From: CAZBDV01 sp964490765
Lineage (GTDB): Bacteria > Cloacimonadota > Cloacimonadia > Cloacimonadales > JAJBBL01
DNA: 64,000 nt
NCBI GenBank assembly: GCA_964490765.1
Contig: CAZBDV010000010.1
Coordinates: 1 to 64,000 of the forward strand
Direction: 5' to 3'
Shown here: positions 7,749 to 16,269 of the stretch, in pieces
Numbering within the stretch: position 1 is the stretch's first letter
How the letters are laid out: each line of letters starts with the position of its first letter
Notes under the pieces: generated by a model
What the model saw: only the letters and a program-made list of their open reading frames with translations
What the model was told of the DNA's origin: nothing
Databases searched by the model: none
Translations under genes and position numbers: made by a program

Positions 7749-8147
7749 AGTTTATCTCCTGTAGCATCTAATACCGGTATCTATGGCTTATCAATGAACG
7801 ATATACCATTGAATAATATCATATTATTGGTTGCATTAACCGGGCAGGCGGTGAGCCACTGAGAACGAGACTGAATTCTACAATCCTTTTCTATAGACTC
7901 ATAACAGCACTGCATTATTATCTCTGATGATTTTAACCATTTCTGCAGAACTTTTTCTTCTGTCAAACTGTTTTGTCTCAAGGGGAGATGTAACTGCTCA
8001 GCGATATTCTCTTTTCAGGACTATGCGATTTCTATTATGATATTTAAAGCCTGAAAACTCATAAACCAATTCACTGCATAAGCTGTTACAGAACGGTTAA
8101 TTACTTTACAATAATCTGTGACTCTGATTTCTTGTTCTAAAAAAAGC
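7749..8147. other. Intergenic region without a recognisable gene
   Basis: About 400 bases of AT-rich sequence separate divergent genes. Short open frames occur (for example 7781-7981 on the minus strand), but none has a ribosome binding site or protein-like composition. It presumably holds the two divergent promoters, which I cannot place. Confidence 0.5.
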
Positions 8148-8158
8148 GAGGTGAATCT

Positions 8159-8575
8159 TTGAGCGAGATTAGATACGAAATAGTAAAGAAAGCTAACAGG
8201 GAAGATGTAGCTAATCTATATCGTAAAGCCGGCTGGTGGAGTGAGAAAAACGATAATATAGAGTTTCTCGATGACCTGATTGCCAACTCCTTTCTCTTTG
8301 TCTGTGCTTATGATGGGAAAGATCTGATCGGTATGGGTCGTTCCCTATCAGACGGCATCAGCGATGCTTATATTCAGGATGTAACAGTGCTGGCTGATTA
8401 CAGGAGACGTGGTATCGGTGGATCGATAATCCGCATACTGGTAGATAATCTTTACTCCAGGGGTATTCGATGGGTCGGGTTGATAGGAGCACCTGGAACA
8501 CAGCATTTCTATGAGGAGCTAGGTTTTAAGGTAATGAAAGATCACATACCAATGCAATATAAAGGAAAGGGTTAA
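8159..8575 (+). CDS. GNAT-family N-acetyltransferase
   Basis: This 138-residue single-domain acetyltransferase has the acetyl-CoA binding motif A in VLADYRRRGIGGSIIRILV near residues 80-98 and the typical C-terminal FYEELGFKVMKDHIPM strand-helix. The substrate is unknown. The start is TTG at 8159, supported by GAGGTG at about 8148-8153. The stop codon is the first three bases of a heptamer repeat array, and the last roughly 40 bases of the gene are found again, mutated, after that array. Confidence 0.85.
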   Translation: MSEIRYEIVKKANREDVANLYRKAGWWSEKNDNIEFLDDLIANSFLFVCAYDGKDLIGMGRSLSDGISDAYIQDVTVLADYRRRGIGGSIIRILVDNLYSRGIRWVGLIGAPGTQHFYEELGFKVMKDHIPMQYKGKG

Positions 8576-8637
8576 GAGCTAAGGGCTAAGAGCTAAGGGC
8601 TAAGAGCTAAGGGCTAAGAGCTAAGGGCTAAGGGCTG
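8572..8637 (+). repeat. Heptamer tandem repeat (TAAGAGC/TAAGGGC)
   Basis: About nine units of alternating TAAGAGC and TAAGGGC run directly from the stop codon of the GNAT gene. Stop codons recur in the array. It lies between two copies of the end of the GNAT gene. Confidence 0.95.
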
Positions 8638-8682
8638 AGTAATGAAAGACCATATACAAATGCAATCTAAAGGAAAGAAATG
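8638..8682 (+). repeat. Imperfect duplicate of the GNAT gene 3' end
   Basis: The stretch from TAATGAAAGACCATATAC to AAAGGAAAGAAATGA repeats positions about 8531-8575 (TAATGAAAGATCACATAC to AAAGGAAAGGGTTAA) with a handful of changes. In the copy, the AAAGGAAAG acts as the ribosome binding site of the next gene, whose ATG is at 8680. Confidence 0.85.
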
Positions 8683-9588
8683 AGCAGGCCTGATCTAGGT
8701 AACTTACGTAAGGTACAGATAGACGATTACGAACTTTTATCGAAACTTCTTAGCCGTTATCAGACTCCCAGAAGCGCTTATAATATAGTCAATCTGATGA
8801 TCTGGGGAACTCAGTTCAAGGCACAATGGATGGAGTTTGAGGGGAGGTTGATCCTCTTCAATGAGACCTGGATGTGTGTCTTGATGCCGCTGGGTATATA
8901 TTTTCCCCCGGATGAACTGGTAGAGATATCGGAAGCCTTCTGTGAGAGTAAGAAGTGCGGAGCAGTTTCACTGATCGATAATGAGTATATGGCACTCTAC
9001 AGAACCAGTTATTCCGGTTATGATATAACTAAAGACTACAATACAGCAGATTATATTTATCTTACAGAGAAGCTGGCCCGATTGAGCGGTAAGAAGTTAC
9101 AGAAAAAGAAGAATCTGATCTCACAGTTTAGAAAGAGATATGGTGAATATGCAGTATTACCTCTTCAGGGAGCAGATTCAGGTGATTGTCTCGATTTTGC
9201 AGATCAGTGGTATAAAGATCATCCGGAAGCCAGAGATGAGGGATATTATTACGAGAGAAGGGCTTTACAGACGGCCTTCGAATATTTCGACCTTCTGAAG
9301 CTGGAAGGGCTGATAATCAGGCACGAGGGTAGAATGATAGCCTTCACCATCTTCTCAGAACAGAGTGTTGATATGGCGAATGTCCATTTTGAGAAATTCG
9401 ACCGTGAAATGAAGGGGGCTGCACAGCTTATAAACTGGGAAGCGGCCAGACATCTGCAGGATAGATATCTCTATGTAAACAGAGAAGAGGATATGGGGGT
9501 ACCCGGATTAAGGAAGTCGAAACTCTCTTATCAACCTTTGATGGTGCTGGACAGTTACAGGATGCAGAAAAAGAAGCGAGAAAAATAA
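8680..9588 (+). CDS. DUF2156 protein (lysyltransferase C-terminal-like, GNAT fold)
   Basis: The 302-residue soluble protein matches the DUF2156 pattern, which is a double GNAT fold related to the C-terminal domain of phosphatidylglycerol lysyltransferase. Features are RSAYNIVNLMIWG near residue 32, the lysine-rich LSGKKLQKKKNLISQF near 137-152, and a final INWEAARHL followed by YVNREEDMGVPGLRKSKLSY. There is no membrane domain, so it is a stand-alone acyl- or aminoacyl-transferase-like protein of unknown substrate. The ATG at 8680 uses a ribosome binding site made by the duplicated end of the upstream GNAT gene. Confidence 0.75.
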   Translation: MSRPDLGNLRKVQIDDYELLSKLLSRYQTPRSAYNIVNLMIWGTQFKAQWMEFEGRLILFNETWMCVLMPLGIYFPPDELVEISEAFCESKKCGAVSLIDNEYMALYRTSYSGYDITKDYNTADYIYLTEKLARLSGKKLQKKKNLISQFRKRYGEYAVLPLQGADSGDCLDFADQWYKDHPEARDEGYYYERRALQTAFEYFDLLKLEGLIIRHEGRMIAFTIFSEQSVDMANVHFEKFDREMKGAAQLINWEAARHLQDRYLYVNREEDMGVPGLRKSKLSYQPLMVLDSYRMQKKKREK

Positions 9589-9611
9589 AAAGAATAATAT
9601 GAGGTAGAATA

Positions 9612-9980
9612 ATGTTCAAACTAAAAGTTACGTCGAGTTTTTCGGCAGCCCATAAATTGGACGGTTATGCTGGAGACTGTTGTAACCTGCACGGCCATAA
9701 CTGGCGGGTTCAGGTAGTAATTCGGTGCAGGGAACAGGATAATATTGGCCTGACGATAGATTTCCGGGAGGTCAAGAAACGGCTTCAGGTTGTAGTATCA
9801 GAAGTTGACCATAAATATCTGAACGATCTCGACTGTTTCCGGGGTAAGAATCCGACATCAGAGGAGCTGGCACGCCATCTGTTTAAGCGGCTTGTATCTG
9901 AATTCGACGACCTCGATTGTGAGATTGGCGAAGTCGAGATCTGGGAATCAGAAAACAGTTCTGTCGTCTATTCTGAATAG
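9612..9980 (+). CDS. queD: 6-carboxy-tetrahydropterin synthase (QueD)
   Basis: This 122-residue enzyme of the PTPS/QueD family makes 6-carboxytetrahydropterin from dihydroneopterin triphosphate in queuosine synthesis. The zinc ligands H14, H27 and H29 are visible in SAAHKL and LHGHNW, and the catalytic Cys lies in DCCNLHGHN. DHKYLND, NPTSEELA and the substrate-binding Glu in EIWES also match the family. It is 23 bases after the DUF2156 gene and 5 bases before engB, so these three are probably one unit. No other queuosine genes lie in the window. Confidence 0.9.
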   Translation: MFKLKVTSSFSAAHKLDGYAGDCCNLHGHNWRVQVVIRCREQDNIGLTIDFREVKKRLQVVVSEVDHKYLNDLDCFRGKNPTSEELARHLFKRLVSEFDDLDCEIGEVEIWESENSSVVYSE

Positions 9981-9985
9981 CCGAT

Positions 9986-10609
9986 ATGTTACATATTGCG
10001 GAAGCCGAGTTCATCACCAGTGCTGTCAAACCAGTACAGTTTCCCCCCTCACCCTATCTGGAGATTGCAGTTGCCGGACGGTCCAATGTCGGGAAGTCAT
10101 CTCTTATCAATATCCTGCTCAACAGGAAGAAAATAGCGAAGACCAGCTCTACTCCCGGTAAGACGAGACTGGTTAATTTTTTCCAGGTCAGGGTTATAAG
10201 GTATGATAACTCACGGGAGCGTATAGGAGAGGGGTTCTTCTCACTCGTAGATCTGCCAGGATACGGATATGCCAGAGTCAGTAAGACAGAACGGGAAAGC
10301 TGGAAAACGATGATCAAGGGCTATCTGGAAGACAGGCCACAGTTGAGATTACTCCTTCTTCTTGTTGATATCAGGCACAGTGCAGATCCAAAAGATCTGT
10401 TGATGCTCGAGATGCTCAACTCCTATCAGTTGCCCTATCTCATAATAGCCACTAAAGCGGATAAGATCCCCAAAAATAGTGTCAGGAAGCAGGTTGATAG
10501 CCTGAGTCAGGAGTTGCATACAGAGAGGGGTAATATAGTTCCTGTTTCTGCTTTGACAAAAAGAGGGCTGGATATACTTATCAACAAACTCGAAGAGGTC
10601 CTCTTCTGA
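9986..10609 (+). CDS. engB: Ribosome biogenesis GTP-binding protein EngB/YsxC
   Basis: This 207-residue TrmE-Era-EngA-like GTPase acts in assembly of the large ribosomal subunit. G1 is GRSNVGKSS at about 32-40, G2 is the TSSTPGKT region, G3 is DLPGYGYARV near 88-97, and G4 is TKADK near 152. A loop of about 12 residues between G2 and G3 (NSRERIGEGF) is slightly longer than usual. The gene follows queD with a 5-bp gap and has no clear ribosome binding site of its own, which suggests translational coupling. Confidence 0.95.
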   Translation: MLHIAEAEFITSAVKPVQFPPSPYLEIAVAGRSNVGKSSLINILLNRKKIAKTSSTPGKTRLVNFFQVRVIRYDNSRERIGEGFFSLVDLPGYGYARVSKTERESWKTMIKGYLEDRPQLRLLLLLVDIRHSADPKDLLMLEMLNSYQLPYLIIATKADKIPKNSVRKQVDSLSQELHTERGNIVPVSALTKRGLDILINKLEEVLF

Positions 10610-10652
10610 TAGTGGCCTGTGCTGTCATAGTTAATCAGATACCTGATTATAA

Positions 10653-11498
10653 CTAATGGTTACTGCTGTTCTCCCGTTTGAGCATCTTGGCCAGTTTGTT
10701 TCCCACGTAAGAGACTTTCTTATCTTTCTCGCCACGCCAATCATAGATAACGAATTTAGTAAGGGCCATGAAATCGGGTGACTTGTCTTTCAATCCTTTT
10801 TGGAGATAGATAGAGAGTATCTTTCTGAGCGACATCATAAGAGTTTTGATCCTCTTATCGGAGCCGGTCATGATCCATTCTCTGATATAGGGGTAGGTCT
10901 CGGCAGGGCGAGTTCTGACTACCTGTAGCAGTATATGGGTTACTTTCTTCTGGACTTCCAGGCTCTCATCATCCAGCGCTTTGGTCAGAAAGTCGAGGAC
11001 AAAGTGCGGGTCTCTTTCAGCGATCAGTTCCAGGCCATGAAAGGATACTATTCGTTTTTTCTCGATATCTGAATTGAGCCATTCAGGCATCATCTCTTTC
11101 ATAATATTAGGGTGTTTTTTCCACATCTCATAGATGATGCTCTCAACCTCCCAGGGAACAGTTTCGTAATGCTCTTCCAGAAGTGTTACGATCTTTTTCG
11201 GTTCGTTTACATTTAGATTATAGAAATAGAAGAAGGCGGTTGCCCTGATCCCGTACATCTTATGAGAGATCATATCTCTGGCAATCATTGTCATCTTCCG
11301 CCTGTTATTGTAGTTGGTCATCAGTTTTCCGACCAGTTCCCTGATGAAATAGTTGGAGGTTTTGCTCAATTCTTCGAGTAAACTGCGAGCCTGGTCATCC
11401 TTTTTTGCATCGAGTAGAGTAAAGATCTTACTGACCTCCTCCTCGATTGTTTGTGTTTGCAGCGCATCAAGCCTGCCGACATCTTTGATTTCGATCAT
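10653..11498 (-). CDS. HEAT-repeat-like protein (DNA-alkylation-repair-like fold)
   Basis: This 281-residue, all-helical protein has paired helices of the HEAT/ARM kind throughout (for example ELVGKLMTNY, the LLEEHYETVPWEVESIIYEM region, and the LDFLTKALDDESLEVQKKV region). The overall layout resembles the AlkD/ALK repeat proteins, but I see no sure catalytic Asp or Trp set, so I do not call it a glycosylase. It may be a scaffold protein. GGTAAG precedes the ATG at 11498. It is convergent with engB, and a 360-bp AT-rich region lies behind it. Confidence 0.55.
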   Translation of the reverse strand: MIEIKDVGRLDALQTQTIEEEVSKIFTLLDAKKDDQARSLLEELSKTSNYFIRELVGKLMTNYNNRRKMTMIARDMISHKMYGIRATAFFYFYNLNVNEPKKIVTLLEEHYETVPWEVESIIYEMWKKHPNIMKEMMPEWLNSDIEKKRIVSFHGLELIAERDPHFVLDFLTKALDDESLEVQKKVTHILLQVVRTRPAETYPYIREWIMTGSDKRIKTLMMSLRKILSIYLQKGLKDKSPDFMALTKFVIYDWRGEKDKKVSYVGNKLAKMLKRENSSNH

Positions 11499-11849
11499 AA
11501 CTTACCATCTTAGTATTATTTTTTTGATTACTGATAATACGTGCTGTCAGGCAGAAAACTTCTCTATAAATATCTAACCGGTATTACAAAGTCAGGCCAA
11601 TACATAAGATTCATTTTATTTCCGATTGCAGTTTACTGAACTCACACATCACGTAAATTGTTCATAACTCATACAAAGATATCTATTGTATAACAGCAGT
11701 CAATAGTTTTTTTCTTTATCTGTTATCCGTGAGGTTACAACTTAATAGCTGTTTGACCATTGCTGATTACCGGGGTTAGAGAATTTTTTCTTGATTATTA
11801 CCCGGCTTGTATAGTAAGTGTATCCATTGATTTTAGGATACTGAGTAGT
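11499..11849. other. AT-rich intergenic region
   Basis: No gene with coding character is visible between the divergent HEAT-like gene and corA. The region should hold both promoters. TATAGT at about 11810 is a possible -10 box for corA, but no matching -35 is evident. Confidence 0.4.
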
Positions 11850-11863
11850 ATCAAGGAGAGAGT

Positions 11864-12922
11864 ATGGCAAAGAAGACGAGACGTTCTTTGAAGAGCGGCT
11901 TACCACCGGGTAGTCTGGTCTATATCGGTGAGGAAAAGACGAGTAAGATAAAAATCACCTCCATTCGTTATAACGAGTCAGAGGTGATTAGAGAGGAGTT
12001 CAGTAAGCCAGAACCGGAACTATTCAGTAAAGACTCTTATATCAGGTGGGTAAACCTTGATGGCTTACATAATGTCGAGCAGTTAAGAGAAATGGGGAAT
12101 TTACTTAACATTCACATCCTGACCCTTGAGGATATTCTCAATACAGAGCAGAGGCCAAAATTAGAGGATTATGGTGACTATTATTTTATTGTTTTGAAGA
12201 TGCTCTCTTATGATAGTAAAATCAGAGATATAGTAGAGGAGCAGGTCAGTATCGTGATCAAAGACAACCTGATAGTTACTTTTCAGGAAAAGGAGGGTGA
12301 TGTATTTCAGCCTGTCAGGGAGAGGATCAATACTGCCGGTACACGACTCAGGCGTATGGGGATTGACTTTCTGCTCTATGCTCTGATGGATGCGATCATC
12401 GATAACTATTTCATCATTCTGGAAAAGGTGGGTGATGAGATAGAGAATATTGAAGAGTTGATTTTAGAGGATCCGGCAACAGAAGTCATGAAGCGTCTCT
12501 ATATGTTGAAACGGAATGTCGTTCTGTTGAGAAGAACGATCTGGCCTATTAGGGAAGTGGTCGGCTTTCTGGAAAGGACCGATTCCAGACTGGTGAAGGA
12601 AGAGACGAAGATCTATTTCCGTGATCTCTATGATCATAGTATACAGGTTATAGAGAACATCGAAAGCCTGCGAGACCTGATTGCCGGTATGGTCGATATC
12701 TATCTCTCGACTATCAGTAACCGGATGAATCAGGTAATGAAGGTCCTGACTATCATAGCGACTATATTCATTCCGCTGACCTTTATAGCCGGGGTTTACG
12801 GAATGAACTTTCTTAATATGCCTGAACTGGAGTGGAAATTTGGTTATCCGTTAGTTTTGTTTCTGATGCTGATGATTGGAATTTTTATGTTATATCTGTT
12901 CAAACGGAAAAAGTGGTTGTAA
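11864..12922 (+). CDS. corA: CorA-family Mg2+/Co2+ transporter
   Basis: This is a 352-residue CorA channel. A large cytoplasmic N-terminal domain includes the family segment HILTLEDILNTEQRPKLEDY (near 86-105), followed by a long coiled helix and two C-terminal membrane helices. The selectivity motif YGMNF ends the first helix, and the protein finishes in a basic tail (FKRKKWL). It should form an inner-membrane pentamer. The ATG has GGAGAG upstream. The two genes after it (DUF432 and MscS) follow at 19 and 9 bp, so the three form an ion and osmotic-stress unit. Confidence 0.95.
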   Translation: MAKKTRRSLKSGLPPGSLVYIGEEKTSKIKITSIRYNESEVIREEFSKPEPELFSKDSYIRWVNLDGLHNVEQLREMGNLLNIHILTLEDILNTEQRPKLEDYGDYYFIVLKMLSYDSKIRDIVEEQVSIVIKDNLIVTFQEKEGDVFQPVRERINTAGTRLRRMGIDFLLYALMDAIIDNYFIILEKVGDEIENIEELILEDPATEVMKRLYMLKRNVVLLRRTIWPIREVVGFLERTDSRLVKEETKIYFRDLYDHSIQVIENIESLRDLIAGMVDIYLSTISNRMNQVMKVLTIIATIFIPLTFIAGVYGMNFLNMPELEWKFGYPLVLFLMLMIGIFMLYLFKRKKWL

Positions 12923-12941
12923 CCAATAAAGAGAGGTAATT

Positions 12942-13733
12942 ATGAAGTACTGGCAGCCCGTAAAAATCGAAGATGAGAAATATTACATAAGCAAGCTGGG
13001 ACCTCTGGAAATCAGGCTCATCAAGATCGGTAATGAACTGAGACTAACGGAGAATTATCTGACAGAGGAGGTGAGAGCCGAAGAGGATTGGGAACAGATT
13101 GTTGTCCCTTTACAACCGGGAGAGAACACTTATTCAACAGCTTATAAACGGTGGGTAGTGCCGACAGGAGATTTATCACTCAGGATGGTTCCTGTTCTAT
13201 CCGATCGCCCTATCCTGGTACAGCCTGAGAGTAAGATCCAGATCCTGCCTGACAGTAAAACGACGTTCTATGTTTCTCTGCCCGTCGTCTTAAGGATTAC
13301 TACAGGGGAAGGGAGTATAATAACCGATATACCGACCCAGATTCTTTCCAATACCTGGTTCGGAGAGCCTTTTGAAGGTGAACTCTGTTATGCAGTAAAA
13401 TCGACAGCCAGAACCGAAATAGCAGACCGCACCGTCAAACCGTATGTCGCTATTTGCCCCATATTAGTAGAAAACCATTCACCCGCTAATTTCGCTTTTC
13501 AGCGTCTTTCGGTCCATACAGAGTATCTGGGTATCTATGTCGGAGTCAAGCATCTCTGGACAAACAGGATAGAGGTCAGGATAGAGGGTGAGGAGCAGGA
13601 GAGTCTGATAGATATCTCAGAATCTCCACCAGAGATCGAAGAGATTAAAGAACAGCTGTCCGCAGCCAGAGAGGTACCATCGAAGAAATTCCACAGGAAG
13701 ATGTTCTCTGACTTCCCGTTTATCAAAGGTTAG
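12942..13733 (+). CDS. DUF432 family protein
   Basis: This 263-residue soluble, beta-rich protein is recognised as DUF432 by its conserved segments: GENTYSTAYKRWVVP, the ILPDSKTTFYVSLPVVLRI stretch, and ILSNTWFGEPFEGELCYAVK with PVLVENHSP-like strands. The function of DUF432 is not known. It is often encoded next to MscS channels in bacteria and archaea, as here, which suggests a partner or modulator of the channel. It has no signal peptide, so it should act on the cytoplasmic side. GAGAGG precedes the ATG. Confidence 0.8.
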   Translation: MKYWQPVKIEDEKYYISKLGPLEIRLIKIGNELRLTENYLTEEVRAEEDWEQIVVPLQPGENTYSTAYKRWVVPTGDLSLRMVPVLSDRPILVQPESKIQILPDSKTTFYVSLPVVLRITTGEGSIITDIPTQILSNTWFGEPFEGELCYAVKSTARTEIADRTVKPYVAICPILVENHSPANFAFQRLSVHTEYLGIYVGVKHLWTNRIEVRIEGEEQESLIDISESPPEIEEIKEQLSAAREVPSKKFHRKMFSDFPFIKG

Positions 13734-13742
13734 GAGTTTACT

Positions 13743-14609
13743 ATGTTGACTACAATTTCAGAAACGATATCGAGATATCTCACACCGGAAGTCATCCGGA
13801 CAGGAATCAGGGTAATAGTCATTATCTTTATCGGTCTTCCGCTGGTTAAGATTTTATCCCGTTCTATCGGCAAAGCTATAGGTAAGAAGAAGGATTCACT
13901 TCAGACCGAAATGATCGTGACTAAGGGAATACTTTATACCGGGCTGGCACTGATCTTCGTTGCATTGTTAAACGAATTCGGTTTTAAGATCTCGGTATTG
14001 CTGGGTGCTCTGGGTATATTCGGCCTGGCTCTCGGTTTTGCTTCTCAGACGAGTGTATCCAATATTATCAGTGGACTGTTTCTCATAACAGAGAGACCGT
14101 GTGAGATCGGGGATATGGTCCAGATTGGTTCCACAACCGGAATAGTCCTCTCTATTGATATCCTCTCGACTAAACTCAGGACCTTCGATAACAGATATAT
14201 CAGAATTCCGAACGAGACGATTCTCAAGACAGAGATGGTCAATATATCCAGATTTCCGATCCGGCGTATGGATCTCGATATCGGGGTAGCGTATAAAGAG
14301 GATATCCGGAGAGTTATCGCTGTCTTGAAGGATATAGCGGGAAAGAATCCCTACTGTCTGGAAGAACCGGCACCATTGATATTTCTCAACGGATTCGGTA
14401 GTTCTTCAATTAATATCAGATTTGCCATCTGGTTCGAGAAATCAGATTTCTTCAACCTGCGAACCAGTATCAATCTGGAGATCAAAGAGAGGTTCGATGC
14501 TGAAGGAATAGAGATCCCATTCCCGCATATCAGTGTATATACGGGTGAAGCAACAAAACCGCTGCCACTGAAGGTTACCGATTACAGTAAGAATTCAAAG
14601 CCGAGTTAG
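13743..14609 (+). CDS. MscS-type mechanosensitive channel
   Basis: The 288-residue protein has about three membrane helices, then the pore-lining helix rich in Gly and Ala (LGALGIFGLALGFASQTSVS, near 78-97) and the beta domain start (RPCEIGDMVQIGSTTGIV), followed by the mixed C-terminal domain that ends near IPFPHISVY. It releases solutes on hypo-osmotic shock. It is coupled to the DUF432 gene with a 9-bp gap. The last 15 bp overlap the end of the convergent deaminase gene. Confidence 0.92.
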   Translation: MLTTISETISRYLTPEVIRTGIRVIVIIFIGLPLVKILSRSIGKAIGKKKDSLQTEMIVTKGILYTGLALIFVALLNEFGFKISVLLGALGIFGLALGFASQTSVSNIISGLFLITERPCEIGDMVQIGSTTGIVLSIDILSTKLRTFDNRYIRIPNETILKTEMVNISRFPIRRMDLDIGVAYKEDIRRVIAVLKDIAGKNPYCLEEPAPLIFLNGFGSSSINIRFAIWFEKSDFFNLRTSINLEIKERFDAEGIEIPFPHISVYTGEATKPLPLKVTDYSKNSKPS

Positions 14610-15068
14610 AGTGCCACTCCCCTTATCTATCAGTATCAGATCAACATCTGCCTCTTCAAAGAGCTGTTGTGCAAGTTTGTCAGGGTAATCATCAAAGATG
14701 TATACTGTCTTGATTTCGGCATTGATAATTATCTTGGCACAAATACTGCAAGGGTGGTTCGTGCAGTAAAGCTCAGCACCTCTGGTTGAACTGCCGTTGA
14801 TAGCGGCCTGGATAATAGCATTCTGCTCGGCATGGACACCACGACAGAGTTCATGCCGCTCTCCGGAAGGGACATTGTTGAGTTTTCGGATACATCCGGT
14901 ATGTTCACAGTGAGCTATATGTTTCGGTGCTCCGTTGTATCCAGTTGAGATAATCTGATTGTCTTTTACCAGAACGGCTCCGACCTTGCGTCTGAGACAG
15001 GTGGAACGTGATGAAACGAGAACTGCCATATCCATAAAATACTTTTGCCAGGTTGGGCGATTTTCCAT
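14595..15068 (-). CDS. dCMP deaminase / ComEB-like cytidine deaminase family
   Basis: This 157-residue zinc enzyme of the dCMP deaminase family makes dUMP from dCMP for thymidylate synthesis. The zinc and proton-shuttle motif is HAEQNAI near residue 78-84, and the second zinc motif is PCSICAKII near 106-114. The N-terminal ARS/STCLRRKVGAV segment and GYNGAPKH fit the family. An RBS AAGGAA lies before the ATG at 15068. Its 3' end overlaps MscS on the other strand, so the two terminate within each other. A dihydrofolate reductase in the same precursor pathway is encoded at 20353. Confidence 0.88.
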   Translation of the reverse strand: MENRPTWQKYFMDMAVLVSSRSTCLRRKVGAVLVKDNQIISTGYNGAPKHIAHCEHTGCIRKLNNVPSGERHELCRGVHAEQNAIIQAAINGSSTRGAELYCTNHPCSICAKIIINAEIKTVYIFDDYPDKLAQQLFEEADVDLILIDKGSGTLTRL

Positions 15069-15288
15069 AGAGATTTCCTTTTTCCAGATTAAATAGAAAT
15101 TCTCGCTCCGGCTCTCTGTGTCAAGTAATGTTTTGACCCGTGTTTATGGCTGGGAAAAGAAATTTGCTGGACTAATCCTCTCAGAAGTTGCAGGCAGGTT
15201 TCAGTAGTTAGTGAGCCAACAAATTACTTTACACGATTTCGTCTGGAAGTAAAGTTGAGAGAAGAAATAAAATGAGAAAGAAGTGTAG

Positions 15289-15909
15289 ATGAATATGATT
15301 AACAGAAGAGAGCAGATATTGATTCGCAGTATCCCGATGATAGTTTTGGGGCTCTCAGTCTTACTCTTCAATGCCTGCAGTAAAGGAACGGAAGAAGCAG
15401 AGATGTTCTTCAGGGTTAATGAAGAACTACTGGGAGAATATTATTCCGATTCGCTATTAACGATCGATATGCGAATTCCAGTTGACTGGGTAGACATTAC
15501 AGAAGAACTCAGGATGCTGGTTGATGAGATTTATGCCGAGAGTGGTGTTGATTATGAGCAGGGGCTTAATTTCCTGAAGAGTTACGGAAACTTAGATGAG
15601 ATTGTCTTTCTGTTATTGTTCGAGTTCGATCACAGCCTGATCAGCAATGAGCCTGAAGAGGCAATTCTGAGCTTTCTTGCCGACTTTTCTCAGACTACAG
15701 AAGTTCTGCAACAGGGGACTTATAGCCATAATGAGATCAGATTTCACCAGATGACATCCCAGGATAACAATGGCCTGATCAATATCAAACTCTTCGGGTA
15801 TAGTAACGAAACTACTCTGTTTGTTTTAGATTACTATATCCCCCGGGATATATATGTTGATTATATTGAAACTATAGAGTCTTCCATCGGTTCACTTACA
15901 AAGCATTAA
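15289..15909 (+). CDS. Putative lipoprotein, unknown function
   Basis: I do not recognise this 206-residue protein. A basic N-terminus and hydrophobic segment end in a lipobox-like LLFNACSKG (Cys about residue 31), so it should be exported and lipidated. The mature part is acidic and mixed alpha/beta with no known motif. Two ATGs lie close together (15289 and 15295) with no strong ribosome binding site. It is followed after 11 bases by another small lipoprotein gene. Confidence 0.6.
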   Translation: MNMINRREQILIRSIPMIVLGLSVLLFNACSKGTEEAEMFFRVNEELLGEYYSDSLLTIDMRIPVDWVDITEELRMLVDEIYAESGVDYEQGLNFLKSYGNLDEIVFLLLFEFDHSLISNEPEEAILSFLADFSQTTEVLQQGTYSHNEIRFHQMTSQDNNGLINIKLFGYSNETTLFVLDYYIPRDIYVDYIETIESSIGSLTKH

Positions 15910-15920
15910 AAGGAGGTTAT

Positions 15921-16217
15921 ATGTTGAAGAAAATCGTTACAATGCTAATATTAGCTTTCCTCATGCTTGGTTTTGTAGCCTGTAGTACGCACATTCATAC
16001 TGTAGGAAACGGACCTCAAACATATCAACAGAATGAAGCACGACAATGGTATGTTTTGTGGGGTTTAGTACCTATTAACGATGTAGATACCAGCCAATTA
16101 GCTGAGGGTGCTACAGATTATGAGATAAAGACAGAACAGAGTTTTCTTGATGTAGTGATAAACATATTTACAAGTGCTGTCACAGTATATTCCAGAACGG
16201 TGACAGTTACGAAATAG
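15921..16217 (+). CDS. Small Bor/Iss-like lipoprotein
   Basis: The 98-residue protein has a signal peptide with a lipobox (GFVACSTH, Cys near residue 21). The mature part begins HIHTVGNGPQ and contains QNEARQWYVLWGLVPINDVD and TDYEIKTEQSFLDVVIN, the same order seen in Bor-family lipoproteins of phage lambda and its relatives and in many FCB genomes. Bor affects serum resistance in E. coli, but no such role can be assumed here. A strong AAAGGAGG precedes the ATG. Confidence 0.65.
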   Translation: MLKKIVTMLILAFLMLGFVACSTHIHTVGNGPQTYQQNEARQWYVLWGLVPINDVDTSQLAEGATDYEIKTEQSFLDVVINIFTSAVTVYSRTVTVTK

Positions 16218-16269
16218 GACGGAATAAAGAGCCATGGAAGACTCTTTTTCCTATAACATTTGGAGAGTG

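Noticed and set aside
7781..7981. 66-codon minus-strand frame
   Set aside because: No ribosome binding site, no hydrophobic or domain pattern.
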